A stretch of 64,000 nucleotides of DNA from Liriodendron chinense (lineage: Eukaryota; Streptophyta; Magnoliopsida; Magnoliales; Magnoliaceae): the NCBI GenBank assembly GCA_003013855.2, contig ML058459.1, forward strand, positions 3,231,050 to 3,295,049, given 5' to 3'. The notes beneath the pieces were generated by a model. That model worked only from the letters and a program-made list of their open reading frames with translations. It did no database searches and had not been told where the DNA came from. A program made the position numbers and the translations under genes. This document shows, one piece after another, positions 46,600-58,491 of this stretch. Each line of letters starts with the position of its first letter. Position 1 is the stretch's first letter.

Positions 46600-48140
46600 A
46601 GCCAGAAGAATATTATTCTGAGGCTCTGGCCGACAAGCATAAGGGGGAGTGGTTGAAAGCTATGCAAGATGAGTGAAATCCTTGCATAAGAACCACACCT
46701 ATGATATGGTGAAATTGCCTAAGGGCAAGAAAGCTCTGAGCAATAAGTAGGTGTTCAGAAAGAAGCATGAGCAGAAGAATTCACAAACAAGATATAAGGC
46801 CAGACTTGTGGTGAAAGGGTTTGGTTAGAGGAAATGAATAAACTTCAATGAGATATTCTCACCAGTGGTGAAGATGACATCCATACGTGTGTTACTTGGG
46901 TTGGCCGCTAGCATGGACCTAGAGATAGAGCAGTTAGATGTCAAAACTGCTTTTCTCCATGGTGACCTGGAAGAAGAGATCTACATGCCCCAACCAGAGG
47001 GGTTCGAAGTCAAGGGCAAAGAGCATATGGTGTGCAGGCTTAGGAAGAGCTTGTATGGGCTGAAACAAGCTCCTAAGCAATGGTACAAAAAGTTCGACTC
47101 GTTCATGTTAAAGCATGGATATGACAGAATGGAGTAGGACCACTGTGTGTTCACGTGCAAGTTCTCAGATGGTGATTTCTTAGTTCTGCTATTGTACGTT
47201 GATAACATGCTCATTATGAAAAAGACATCAAGAAGATTGACAGGCTGAAATAAGAGTTAGGTAAGTCGTTTGTGATGAAAGACTTGGATCCGGCAAAATA
47301 TATCTTAAGAATTGAGATAACTCGTGATAGAAGCAGTAGGAAACTTTGGCTGTCATAAGAGCGGTATATTGAGAAAGTCCTATAGCGGTTCAACATGAAT
47401 GCAGTGAAGCCGATCAGTACTCTACTGGATGGTCACTTCAAATTGAGCGACAAGCAGTGTCCCAAGACGAAGGCAGAAGTGGAACGGTAGGAAGTTTGAT
47501 GTATGCTATGGTGCGTACGCGCCCAGACATAGCATATGCGGTTGGTGTTGTCAACCGGTATCTTGCCAATCCTGGCAAAGAACATTGGGCAGCGGTAAAC
47601 TGGATACTACGGTATCTGAGAGGCTCATCCAGGTTGAGCCTATGCTATGGTGATGGAAAACCTGTATCAGAAGGCTACACAGATACAGATATGGTAGGTG
47701 ACAGAGACTCCAGGAAGTCTACATCGGGGTTCATGTTCACGTTTGCAGGGGGAGCAGCCTCTTGGTAGAGCAAGCTACAGAAGGTTGTAGCATTGTTGAC
47801 GATAGAGGTCGAGTACATTGCGGTCACAGAGACATATAAAGAAATGTCTTAGATGAAGAGGTTCCTATAGGAACTCAGCCTGAAGCAGGAGGAGCACGTA
47901 GTCTATTGCGTTAGCCAAAGTGCTATACACTTGAGCAATAATCCAAGTCAGCACTCTAAGTCGAAGCATATAGAGATTCGGTATCACTGGATCAGTGATA
48001 CTTTGGAACAGAAGGTGTTACAGCTTAAGAAGGTCCACATGGATGATAACGAATCAGACATGATGACCAAGGCTTTGCTCAAGAGCAAGTTTGAGGTTTG
48101 TAGAAACCTGGCTGGCTTGAAGAAGGCGAATTTCTCCTAA
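46600..48140 (+). pseudogene. pol: copia reverse transcriptase and RNase H, interrupted
   Basis: RT is visible as LDVKTAFLHGDLEEEIYMPQ, RLRKSLYGLKQAPKQWYKKF and LLLYVDNMLI near 47200, where the catalytic YVDD has become YVDN. Stops are dense at 46675-46860, 47135 and 47245-47395. RNase H follows from 47457: VGSLMYAMVRTRPDIAYAVG, GYTDTDMVGDRDSRKSTSGF and SKHIEIRYHWI, with stops at 47766, 47850 and 47868. It ends at TAA 48138. Confidence 0.85.
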
Positions 48141-48143
48141 GTC

Positions 48144-48158
48144 AGAAAGGAGGAGATT
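48144..48158 (+). other. copia polypurine tract
   Basis: AGAAAGGAGGAGATT directly precedes the TG of the 3' LTR. Confidence 0.75.
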
Positions 48159-48993
48159 TGATGGGGTTTTCCTCCTCAGTCAAGAGGAGAGCTGGTGCAA
48201 CCTGGGTTTGGTCGGGGGCCCGGACCAAGAGTGGTTGGGCGACCGAAATTACTCAGATGAGGCCTTTTGTTGCTGGAGTGTTTTTACAACAGTCGGGCGC
48301 TCGGCGGTCTGGTGACCGGGCGCCCGATGCCCTGGGCGAGCGCCCGACCATGTTGATCCGTGCGCCCGATATTCGATTTTTTTTCTCAGATTGCTTGCTG
48401 GACAGTTTTGTGCTTGGGCGGGCGCCCGACGGTCTGGTGACCGAGCGCCCGACCCTACGTGGACTGCTTATACGCAGTTTCCTATTTGGGTTCTGTTTCC
48501 TCCGGTTTCCTACTTAAAAGGTTCAAAATCGTAGTTATGGTATCCCATTAAGGTGTTTTCACGTCCAAGGTGAAAGAGAGAAAAAGAGGAAGAGAGAAAG
48601 AGAAAAGAGAGAGAGAGCAAGTTTGTAGAAGGGAAAAGTTGCTTGAAGAGGAGTTCTTCTGCGCAACCGTCGTCTCAGCGCTTCTACGTCCTCGTGATCG
48701 GTGAGATCCTCCTATTTTTTATAGTTCTCCTGTTGTTTATCCATCCCTGCGTGGGTGAAGAAGGTTTGATCCAAGCGGTGTGTGCTTGTGATCGATTGTA
48801 ACGCTCTACTTTATTGTGGATTGTTGATCTGGACTAGGTCCTGTGGTTTTTACCTCTTTCGAGGGTTTTCCACGTAAAAAACTCCTCGTGTCGTGTGGTT
48901 GATGCTTTATTCTTGATTATTACATTATCATAGTCCATAATTCTAGTGTATTGGGGGGCGAGATTCTAAGGCTTGTGTGAAACGCACCCAACA
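48159..48993 (+). repeat. copia 3' LTR (835 bp)
   Basis: It runs from TGATGGGGTTTTCC to GCACCCAACA. It has more GGGCGCCCGAC/GGTCTGGTGACC units than the 5' LTR and lacks the 160-bp duplication, so the two LTRs have rearranged independently. Confidence 0.9.
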
Positions 48994-48998
48994 CCACC

Positions 48999-49530
48999 AT
49001 CTATCTTCAATTGCTTCACATGTGTCAATGTGCAAATGGCCATTGTCTATCTTGGATAATGCCCTTGCACTTGCCAATATGCCACATGTGCCAATGGGCT
49101 ACATATGCTGCCGTACATGCTCTCTTACGCTCCACATGTAAAGCGTTCCACTTGTGCTAATGTGCTGCCACATGTGATACCACCTATCTTCTCTAGCATC
49201 CCACATGTGCTAATGTGCCACATGTACCACCATTCATCTTCTCTTGTGCTCACATGTGCAAAGCACTCCACATGTGCCATCGTCTATCTTCAATTGCTTC
49301 AAATTCGTCACATGTGCTAATGGTGACAATGTGTACAAGTGTTGTATCTAGCTTTTAAGTGCCCACATGTCTAACATGCTAATGCGAGTCTTGTGCCACC
49401 ATACAACCTTAGGCACTCACATGTACCACGCGCAACAATTCAGCTTCAAGCACCCACATGTTGCATATGCCACATGTGCCACCATCCATCTCAAGTATCT
49501 CATATGCACCACGTGCTAATCTTGACACAT
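48999..49530. repeat. degenerate CACATGTG-rich minisatellite
   Basis: CACATGTG or a one-base variant occurs more than ten times, linked by CCACCATC(T)ATCTTC and GCTAATGTGC phrases in an irregular tandem pattern. A smaller related block is at 57840-57975. Short frames here are repeat by-products. Confidence 0.75.
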
Positions 49531-50265
49531 GCTAGGATTACTTAGAATTTCTCAAGAATTTTTTTGTTTTACCAAACAACAAATTATTTGAAAATATATC
49601 CTAAATTTATAAGCAAATCTTGTTAAAAAACAAACAAGGAAAGCAATGTTTCATTTCTCACAATTTCTTGTAAGGTTTCCCCCAATAAACTATTTCCTTC
49701 CCTACACTTTCATGAATCCAAACAGGTCCTTTAGGAGATTTTTCACAATTTATGGCTTTTCTTGAGATATTGTTGGAAAATCTCACTAAAAATTAAATAT
49801 TTATTATTAAACAATCATTACTAGATTATAACGATTCATGATAAAAGTTATGGCAAAAGTTTGGCGTTAGATATTAACTCAATGCAACTCTCCTCCTTTA
49901 TCTAGATTGGAACCAGCAATGGGAGCACAAAACTCCCACTAGAGGAGTTTCTAAATAAATTCTGATGTTAATATAGTGAGAAATAGAAAATATCCAAGTT
50001 TGGATGATCTAATGATATTATCTCGACGATATTGTTTAGTTTACTAGTTGTGAAAATATCACCAGATTTTCGAAATCCCAGCAATGTTCGTCATGGTGAT
50101 GCGAGGACTTATAGCATCCCAACGTTCAAGTGGGGCCCATTATTCAATTATCTAGACCACCAATCTAATAGCCCTTCTATGCCCCCTCGATGCCCAAAAA
50201 GTGTGCGGTTGGAAGATCCAGACCTCTTTGATAAGTGGTGTTTCATACATATAGTTTAAAAAGAA
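49531..50265. other. no gene seen
   Basis: AT-rich DNA without a convincing frame, RNA gene or repeat boundary. Confidence 0.5.
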
Positions 50266-50269
50266 GTAC

Positions 50270-50450
50270 GGCAGAAAGGGTCCTTACTCATGCCTCAGTG
50301 GTAGACTCGCAAAAGTTTCAACACGAGGTCACAGGTTCTGAGTACCCATTGTGGTGAAATCCTAAAAGAAAAAAAAAGATCCGCATACTGAATATACACT
50401 GATATACACCCGCTGAGCTCTCGAGCTCACCCCTTTTTTATGTTGACTTT
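50270..50450 (+). mobile_element. possible tRNA-derived SINE
   Basis: CCTCAGTGGTAGACTCG resembles a pol III box A and GGTCACAGGTTCTGAGTACCC a box B, 33 bp apart, followed by an A-rich stretch and a CTCGAGCTCACCCCTTTTTT tail. No clear flanking duplication was found. Confidence 0.45.
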
Positions 50451-52300
50451 CAGGAATAGGACTTCGGCAGAGTACTAGAGGATTATTTGCAGATGCTATT
50501 GAGATGGTTAACCATTTTTTTTTCCTTTTATTGTAAGAGATTTGTATCCCAATTTATTATTTATTTTTTGGGATGATGACATTTTAAATATTGGATGAAG
50601 TTGATGTTCTTTTTTACTTGAAATAAAAATCTTATCTTGGGTGAATTGTTGAACATCAAAATTGATATGCGTCTCTTGAGTGCGGGATCTAGGTCGAGCA
50701 ACCGGACTCGGTCATGACACCCTGTATAGATGATGCCAAAAAAAATTGAGGACAAATGTTTGAACCGTTTGATTATGCAAAGGTTGTACTGCATGTCCAT
50801 ATTCAAAGCAAAAGAGCCAAATTATCAAACGGTTGAAATAATTCAATTTAATAGATTTTATTTTTCATCTATCCACCATTCGAAGTAAGACCCATCGCAT
50901 CAACAGATTTGGGATCATTGGAAGATGTCTAGATACAAAGGCGCTAAAGTCCCGACACATTGTTGAGTAATACATTGCAATGTATTCTTATAAACCTCAG
51001 TAATGTTTGGCTGCATCAAAACAACATTCTTTTAAAATTTTGATTGTTGTGGGAACTAGAGGGGACCCACCTTTCCCTGATCCAGACTTGCATCTAATGG
51101 GCTTCTTCATACCCTGCCGGCATCCCAACAAGTCTCCCACCATCGCAAAATCTTACGTATTACAGAGTGGTTGATTTCCGTCTAATGTGGACCGTTTAAT
51201 TTAATTCACCAAAATAAGATTAAAACAAACAGGCAAGTTAAGATTGCATGATAGAGTAGATTTTTAGCAGCATGGCTCAACACCGCGGGCCCAACCTGAC
51301 AAACATTCTGAATTGCTCATTAAGCTGGGTGACGCCTAGTAAAGCTCTCATGAACTGAGCACCATACAAGGCAGTATCCATTCAAAATTCATCACAGGTC
51401 AGATCAATTTTAAATTTTCTGTTACGGACAAAATGGCAAAAAGATTGCTAATGTTTCCTAGCATCTGTAGTGAGGATGCAGCTCACAGATTGTTAGCAAT
51501 CGGAATTAGAGTTAAGAGTAAGAGCAAACATTTCAAAGAGGCTATTCTATGGACTTAGCTAACTTTCAGTTCAACTTGTACATATAATATTGAGAGGCTT
51601 CTACACAGTAAAAGAGTGCACAATATGCTAAGAGATAAAACCAAATCACATGGAGGAGTGTAGAGATCTCTGAAAGTTTTTAGAATACTCTATAGTGGGT
51701 TGATGTAGCTAGATTCCCAGTAGGATTCTAGAGTGTTTCCAACCGTTGGATGAATGGCATATGGCTTCATCTTAACCATCGATGTAATGTAGCTATATAC
51801 AAGAATCCATCCTACTGAGTAAACTTTCTGTTGGAGTCGAGGAACGTCTACCGGTCACACTGGGTTCCTTTGATTTCTTAACCAATGTAAAAAGTGTACG
51901 AGAGGAGAATAATTATCCTTATTGTTTTAGTTTGTTTCAAGGAAAACATAGTGAAACAGGGAAAAAGTAATAACTAAAGAAAAAAGCAAAGCTGACTGAT
52001 CAAATAATTACATCATTCGTTCACTTATGTTCAAAGGTAAACACACGAGAGAAAAGAAGGTTCCTTCGAGTCGTTTGTCAATCTACCAAACGAACGAGTA
52101 GGTACTTCCCCAACACTTACGTTCACAATCTGTCAGATACGAATCCCTTCGTAAGATCGGTACTGTAATCTGAGAGTTATACTCACTTACCCCCCTCCCT
52201 TCCCCTTGATTTTAAACATTAAAGGTGAATAAATCTAATTGTTGCTTAATATATTACCCCAGTAAACCTACGGACATTTTAGGAGATCAACAATTCCATT
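50451..52300. other. no gene seen
   Basis: Non-coding, AT-rich. Fragments such as GGGACCCACC near 51062 resemble pieces of the fold-back repeat, but no full copy is present. Confidence 0.5.
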
Positions 52301-52317
52301 TACAAGTAAAGAGATTA

Positions 52318-53360
52318 CAGAGACTGTTTTGATGCCTGTAATTGCCTGTAAACACGTTACAACCTATAAAGGCTTTATAGCTTTCAGCTGCAGCTTGAAA
52401 CCTGGCAAAATGCCATGTTTCAGATTACAGGTAATGAGAACACAGGCTAATAGCTATATTTTTTGAAAAATCTGTATGAAAGGAGCATTGCAAGAAGGCC
52501 TCTCCCCACTTCCCACAGTGAGAAAAGCCTTCACGCACAACTTGCAACCCCCTTTGCAGGTATTTTGGAAGAGAAGAAGAAGGAAAGGGTATGGTGTCCT
52601 CCGCTGTTTTAAAAAAGCATGACGCACATGCACTGTTTGGGAGGCCATCCAATCCATCTATTTTTAGGTCCCTGTTTTTCTACCTCTGGGCCCCAAAAAT
52701 CAGGCTTATCTCAAAATCAGGGGTGCAACACCAACAATCTAGACAGTTTTAATGGAGGGTGTACCCATCACAACTATTCATTTTGGTGTGGTTCACTTGA
52801 TTATTGCAATGCCTGATTTTCTGCATCCCCGATAATCCTAGTTAGTTGAACCAAGTAACTGGATTAGATGGCATATACAGTTCACACAGCAGGCCCCACA
52901 AATAATCATACTTTTTTAATGGTGACCGTCCCCATCCCAATTGTTGTTTGTGGCGTGGCCATGATCCTTGGAATGGCCTGTTTATTGAAACATTATGTTT
53001 AAACATTTTATTATTTTACTAGTATTTTATGTCCAATCGTTTGAAATAGCACCCACTTTTCTGGCCCTCTTGATGCTTTATCGAGATGGGTTCAACCCAA
53101 TGCCTCATCTTATATCAAGTTCTGTTATTTGATTTGAAGATATTGGAGGGTGTTACTATTCCAAGCTATGTGGTGTGAATATTCACTCTCTAACCTATAA
53201 AAACTTTACAGGTTACCAAACACAGACTACTGTTTTCCTGTAAACACATTACAGCTTAAAGTCAAACAGGTTAACTGCAAACACTTTTACACCCGAAAAG
53301 ACTTTCAGGTTTAAGTGATTACAACTTAAAACTTTACAGGCATCCAAACGACCCATATAC
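52318..53360. mobile_element. possible TIR element, degraded
   Basis: The left end TTTTGATGCCTGTAA and right end TTACAGGCATCCAAACG are inverted. The two flanking subterminal regions repeat CCTGTAAACACRTTACA in both orientations. The middle (52640-53050) contains a half fold-back repeat. Target duplication not resolved. Confidence 0.4.
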
Positions 53361-53707
53361 ATGGTGTACAGGCTTCCAATTCTAGCAAGTGGGGCCCATG
53401 AATCAGTAATCTAGCTGTCAATGGACCATACTAAGCTTCCAATTCATGGCCTGCATATAGATGGCTACGACAAAAAATACAACAACAGTCCACATTCAAC
53501 TCTAACAAGGTCCTAACATTAGCCACTGGGATATTCACCCACCAATGAAATTTTAACAGCATTCTCAATCCGGACCAGGACACAACAAACCAATGGTCTA
53601 GATTAACATGGGCCCTGACTTATCAGAATCGAAAAGCGACATATAACATGATCATATAATTCCTCTCACACCACATATTCAAATTGATTGCACATCCAAC
53701 GCAGCAA

Positions 53708-54318
53708 CTAACAAAACCCAGAATTCAAATCAAAGCAGTAACCGAAACGCGCAGAACAATCCCCATTCAAAGAAATTGAATAATCTGCAACTGAGACTGA
53801 CCGGCGACAGATGCGTTCTCCTATGCAGACGGCTACAGCTGGGACTGGAGAGGGATGGAGAAGCTCCTGGGGGACGGGCTCAGGGGCCTTGGGGGCGTTC
53901 CTGGTGGCAACGGGGATGGCGACTGAAGGCCTTGGTCTTGCTGATTGGACGGCTCTTCTCGAGCTGGACGAAATCACCGACCTTGAACTGATTGTCGGGA
54001 TCAGTGGGCTTGGTACTTCTTCTTCTTGCGGACGCGGCGCTTGTACTTGGGGTGAGGAGCTAGACGGACGACCTCGACGGCAACGGTCTTGTCGTTGGTG
54101 GCGCAGACGACGCGGCCCTGCATCTTTTTCATGGCTTGGATGGAGAGGGGTTGGGCGGAGAGAGAGGAGAGGTTTGGGGTTTTGGTTGGGAGAGAAAAGG
54201 AAAGAGAGCCATTGAGGAATGGAGAGGAAGATGAGATTAGGGTTTTTGAGGGTTTCAGTGGAGGAGATGAAGGAAGGGTTTGGAGGAGAAGGGATTTGGG
54301 AAGAGAGGAGAAGAACAT
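53708..54318 (-). pseudogene. RPS17: nucleus-encoded plastid 30S ribosomal protein S17, two frameshifts
   Basis: S17 is a primary 16S rRNA-binding protein of the small ribosomal subunit. From ATG 54318 (MFFSSLPKSLLLQTLP) a Ser/Leu/Pro-rich, acid-free N-terminus of about 60 residues fits a plastid transit peptide. The conserved body follows: KKMQGRVVCATNDKTVAVEV, RLAPHPKYKRRVRKKKKYQA. One extra base at 54003 ends the frame (…QAH stop). The next frame carries DPDNQFKVGDFVQLEKSRPI, SKTKAF, and an extra base at 53924 shifts again to VATRNAPKAPEPVPQEL. All three frames keep family sequence with no other damage, so the breaks are recent or are sequencing errors. The native stop codon is uncertain; the last frame is open to 53708. 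The gene is normally one exon. Confidence 0.85.
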
Positions 54319-54405
54319 TTTTTCCTTCGATTGGGGGAAATGAGGAGTCCTGCTTCTTTTATCTTTGTGGATGAGGTTGGAGTGGAACTGTGAGGGACTG
54401 GAAGT

Positions 54406-54899
54406 GGATTGCGTATTGAGTAAACTCTGTGGGGCCCACCGTGATGCGTGTGTCTTATCCACACCGTCCATCAGTTTTTCCAGATTATTTTAGGGCACCA
54501 CTGGAAAAATTAAAGTATATCCAAATATCAAATGCACCACAGCACTGGAAACAGTAGGATAATGACGTCCACCGTGAAACCTTCGTACGGCCCAGAGTGA
54601 TGTTTATTTGTCATCCAACCTGTTAATAAGATCATACGGACATGGATCAATGGAAAGCACAAATATCAGCTTGATCCAATAGTTCCGTGGCCCCCAAGAT
54701 GTTTTCAACGGTAGATATTCAATTCACACTCTTTCCTGCTGGTGTGGTCCACTGGAGTTTTGGATATACTTCAAGTTTGGGCTGATGACCTAAATAAGCT
54801 GTTAAAACGGATGGACAGAATGGATAACATACATACATCAAGGTAGGTACCACAGAGTTTACTCAGTACTCCATAAGCATGCTAGTTGGTATGCAATCA
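54406..54899. mobile_element. fold-back element, copy 9, in the RPS17 promoter
   Basis: Left end ATTGCGTATTGAGTAAACTC, then TGTGGGGCCCACCGTGATG. Right end GTACCACAGAGTTTACTCAG, then a short insertion and ATGCAATC. These match the TIR sequence of copy 7 (40903-41429). It lies 88 bp upstream of the RPS17 ATG. Confidence 0.75.
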
Positions 54900-54945
54900 G
54901 TTTGGTGAGGGACGCCAGTTTCCTACAAGTGTACAACACAACATG

Positions 54946-55370
54946 TGAGGTCCATCATGATGTCCTCATAAAATCTAATCCGTCCATCAGTTTCTCCAGA
55001 TCATTCTGCAATGGAAACCCAAAAATTAACCAGATTCAAGAGTCAAGTGGGCCACATTATAAGAAAAAGTGGTGACTTGTCGTCCACCACTGGAACCTTA
55101 TTGGGGTCCTCGTAACTTTTGAATCTGGCTGATATTTGATTTTTACCTTCATCCTGGTGGGAACCACCTTTTTAACGGGTTGGATGGCGTTTGAACATCA
55201 CGGTGAGCCCCATGAAGATTTCAATGTTTGGCGTTTACATCACCACTTTTTTTTTTGTGGTGTGGCCCACTTGAGTGTTATAACTGGTTTAAATTTTAGG
55301 ATTTCAGTGTAAAATGATATGGAAAAACGGATGGACGGAGTGGATTTTACAAGGACGTCGCAGTGGCCCC
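54946..55370. repeat. fold-back repeat, copy 10
   Basis: It starts TGAGGTCCATCATGATGTCC and ends GGACGTCGCAGTGGCCCC. Outer flanks GCCAGTTTCCTACAAG and CCTGTAACAGGTTGCTGG are weakly inverted, as in copies 7-9. Confidence 0.65.
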
Positions 55371-55519
55371 AATTTTCTTTGTGTTGCAGAACTCCCTGTA
55401 ACAGGTTGCTGGAAACTCGAGTCTGGACTGGAGTGCCACACGTGCTCTTCCATGCCTGTTCTTCATCACACGCTCTTGATTTGGTGAGATCTGGATCATT
55501 CATCAGATGGGCGTTTGTG

Positions 55520-57610
55520 CCGAGGTATCAAACAACTCACGATGGTAAAAAAAAACAAAAAAACGAAGAAATTAGAGACCTGACTTCCCGTAAGCGAAAT
55601 TAGATAGCAGAGACTGAGACTTCCCATAACGTAGTGTGGACACTATGTTCCATGCCATTGTATTTATTGCACCATCAGGAGGAGTAGACATGCCAAAAAA
55701 ATAAATCCTAACCATCGAATATTTAGATAGGCCTTTATGCTGAGGTATCAAACAACTCACGATGGTAAAAGAAAAAAGAAAAAATAAAAAATCTGACTTC
55801 TCTGGTTTGTGACAAACAACGAAGTTAGAGACCAACTTCCCTTGTAGTGTGGGACGCCTTGGTTCATCCAAGCCATTGTATTTATTGCAATCGAATCTTT
55901 AGATGTGCCTTTTTCTGAGGTATTAAACAAAGATGGACATATGAAAAAAAGTAAATCCTAGCCATCGAATCTGTAGATGTGCCTTTTTCTGAGGTATTAA
56001 ACAACCCACAATGGTAGAAAGAATAAAATTAGAGGACCGAATTCGCTTGTTTGTGACAAAGAAATTAGAGACCGACTTCCCTTATACGTGTGGACACCAT
56101 AGTTCAATCAAGCCATTGTATTTATTGCACCATCAATAGGGCTGTCAATTGACCGGGTTGGCCTGACGAGCTTTTGGGCATGACTCACATTAGGCTGGGC
56201 TTGGACTAGAGTATCAAGCCCACGAGTTGACTTCGGGCCTAAGGTATAAGCCCTTTTTCAAATGGGCCAGACTTGGACTAAGCTGTTCAAAAGCTCGACA
56301 ACCCGGCCGACCCAAATATGTTTTTTAATTTAAAATTTAAATTAAAATATTTTCCCTCCTTTAAAATTTAAATTTTATATAATTTTTTCCTAAAAATCCA
56401 TCTCTTTCTTAAAACTCTTTTTATTCTCTATAGTATTGATGATTTTGTTTTTTTTTTTTTTTATATGGAAAAGCGCAGGATTAAAGGATATTTTCTTTCT
56501 TTACATGAAAGGCCGAGCTTAAGCTAGATCCTACATTTGTATCTTGGGCCGGACTTGAGCTAGACTATTGTGACCCGTCACAGATTTGGTTCGAGTTTGG
56601 ACATAAGTTGAGAGAGGTGGGCCAGGCACGAACAGAGCGTAGCCCAACCCCATTGACACCCCTAACTATCAAGGATGGACATATGAAAAGAAATAAAATC
56701 CTAGCTACCGAATCTTTAGATGGGCCTTTGTGCTAAGGTATCAAACAACTCATGATGGTAATCTTAAAAATAAAAAAAATTAAAGACTGACTTCCCTTGT
56801 TCGTGACAAACAACGAAATTAGAGACCGACTTCCCTCATAGGTGTGGACACTATGGTTCATCCAAGCCATTGTATTTATTGCACCATTAAGGATGGACAT
56901 GCCAAAAAAAATAAATCCTAGCCATCGAATCTTTAGATGGGCCTTTGTGCCCAGGTATTAAACAACTCGCAATGATAAAAAAGAAAAGAAAAGAAAAGAA
57001 AAAGAAATTAGAGACAGACTTCCCTTGTTGGTGACAAACAACGAAATTAGAGACCAACTTCTTTGTAGGTGTGGACACTATGGTTCATCCATGCTATTGT
57101 ATTTATTGCACCATCAAGGATGGACATGCCAAAAAATAAATCCTAGCCATCAAATCTTTAGATAGGCCTTGGTGCCAAGGTATCACACAACTCCCGGTGG
57201 TAAAAAAAAAAAAATTAGAAACCGACTTCCCTTGCTTATGACTAACAGTGAAATTCGAAACCGACTTCCCTAGCTTATGACAAACAGTGAAATTAGAAAC
57301 CGACTTCCTTTATAGGTGTGGACACCATGGTTCATCCAAACCATTTTATTTATCGCACCATTAAGGATGGACATTCCAAAAAAAAAAAAAAAATCCTAGC
57401 GATCGAATCTTTAGATGGGCCTCTGTGCCGAGGTATCAAACAACTCACCATGATAAAAATAAAAAATAAATAGAAAAAAATTAGAGATCCACTTTTCTTA
57501 TAGGTGTGGACACCATGGTTCATCCAAGCCATTGTATTTATTGCACCATCAAGGATGGACATGCCAAAAAAATAAATCCTAGCCATCGAATCTTTAAGAT
57601 AGATTTGGTG
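55520..57610. repeat. ~190-245 bp tandem array, seven copies
   Basis: Each unit contains AGAGACCGACTTCCCTTG, CCATTGTATTTATTGCACC, AAATCCTAGCCATCGAATC and GAGGTATCAAACAACTC. The third landmark recurs near 55655, 55872, 56112, 56866, 57096, 57339 and 57529. The 56112-56866 gap is explained by an inserted transposon. Confidence 0.85.
56137..56664. mobile_element. hAT-type non-autonomous element inserted in the array
   Basis: Ends TAGGGCTGTCAAT and ATTGACACCCCTA are inverted repeats. The 8-bp flanks ACCATCAA (56129-56136) and ACTATCAA (56665-56672) match except one base, as expected for an hAT duplication. The interior is AT-rich with GGGCCGGACTTG-type repeats. No transposase. Confidence 0.8.
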
Positions 57611-57839
57611 CATTTTTCCTTTCAACCATTGCTGGTGGCAATAGTCCAGACAGCTCAGGATTAAAATCTAGGCCGAACCAAGCCTAGTGGTGAATGGCCC
57701 AGTCCGGCACGTTGGGCAAATCCAACCATCAGGTGCGTTGCCAAAGGCTTTAAGACTGGCGAGTTTGATGCGAATCGTCTATGTGGACTCAGATTGACCT
57801 GATCTTTGGCATAGATTGGCACATTGACATATGGGGCTC

Positions 57840-57975
57840 TTGTTAAATGATGGGATTCATGTTGTACATGTGGCATATTGTCACATGTGTGACACTTTAA
57901 GATGAACAGTAGCACATGTTACACGCATGGGACTTGGCCATTTTGGGTACTGCTTGAAAATGGAAGGTAGCACAT
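57840..57975. repeat. small CACATGTG-rich block
   Basis: Five close variants of CACATGTG (ACATGTGGCA, TCACATGTGTGACAC, GCACATGTTACACG and others) within 130 bp, related to 48999-49530. Confidence 0.5.
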
Positions 57976-58202
57976 GTGGGGCAGTTGAAGAGGTCTAGTG
58001 AGAGGGGTGGCAATGGATTAGGTTAAACCATAGGTCAACTGGTCGGGCTTAGACTACAAATGTGACACGTTTAAGTAAATAGGTTGGGCTTCGGTAAACC
58101 CCAACCAACACGACCCACCCTTCCTTATAGGTTATCAATGGGTTGGGCTAGATGACCTGACTCGACCGGACGCCAAAACCCGAAACAAAAACTATGGAGA
58201 AA

Positions 58203-58456
58203 CATTTTTACAGCCGTTTTGACCTGTTACGCGTAACGGTTATGGCCATTACAGCATTACATAGCCACTTTTGTATATCATGAGATATGCGATGAATGCT
58301 CACTTGCACACTATTCTCACGAGAACTCGTGAGCACTTTTTGAAAACTCATCACACCTGATGTGAGTCCAAAATTTGAATCGTCTACATGAGGCAATACC
58401 CCAAAAAACTTCGCAGGCCCAACTTTCAACCCAACCCAAAACTCTAGTGGGCCATA

Positions 58457-58491
<35 letters not shown>

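Larger units (their letters stand above)
43199..48993 (+). mobile_element. Ty1/copia LTR retrotransposon, decayed
   Basis: LTRs at 43199-44156 and 48159-48993 enclose, in copia order, gag, protease, integrase, RT and RNase H. The flanks CTACC (43194-43198) and CCACC (48994-48998) look like a 5-bp duplication with one change. PBS and polypurine tract are present. All coding segments carry stops or frameshifts, and active sites are altered. Confidence 0.9.

Noticed and set aside
50270..50370. A functional tRNA gene
   Set aside because: Box A/B-like sequences are present but no cloverleaf stems or CCA-side pairing could be drawn; a SINE is the better reading.
53708..54318. Plastid DNA inserted in the nucleus as the source of RPS17
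   Set aside because: A transit-peptide-like N-terminus precedes the conserved body, and no neighbouring plastid genes are present; this is the nuclear gene.
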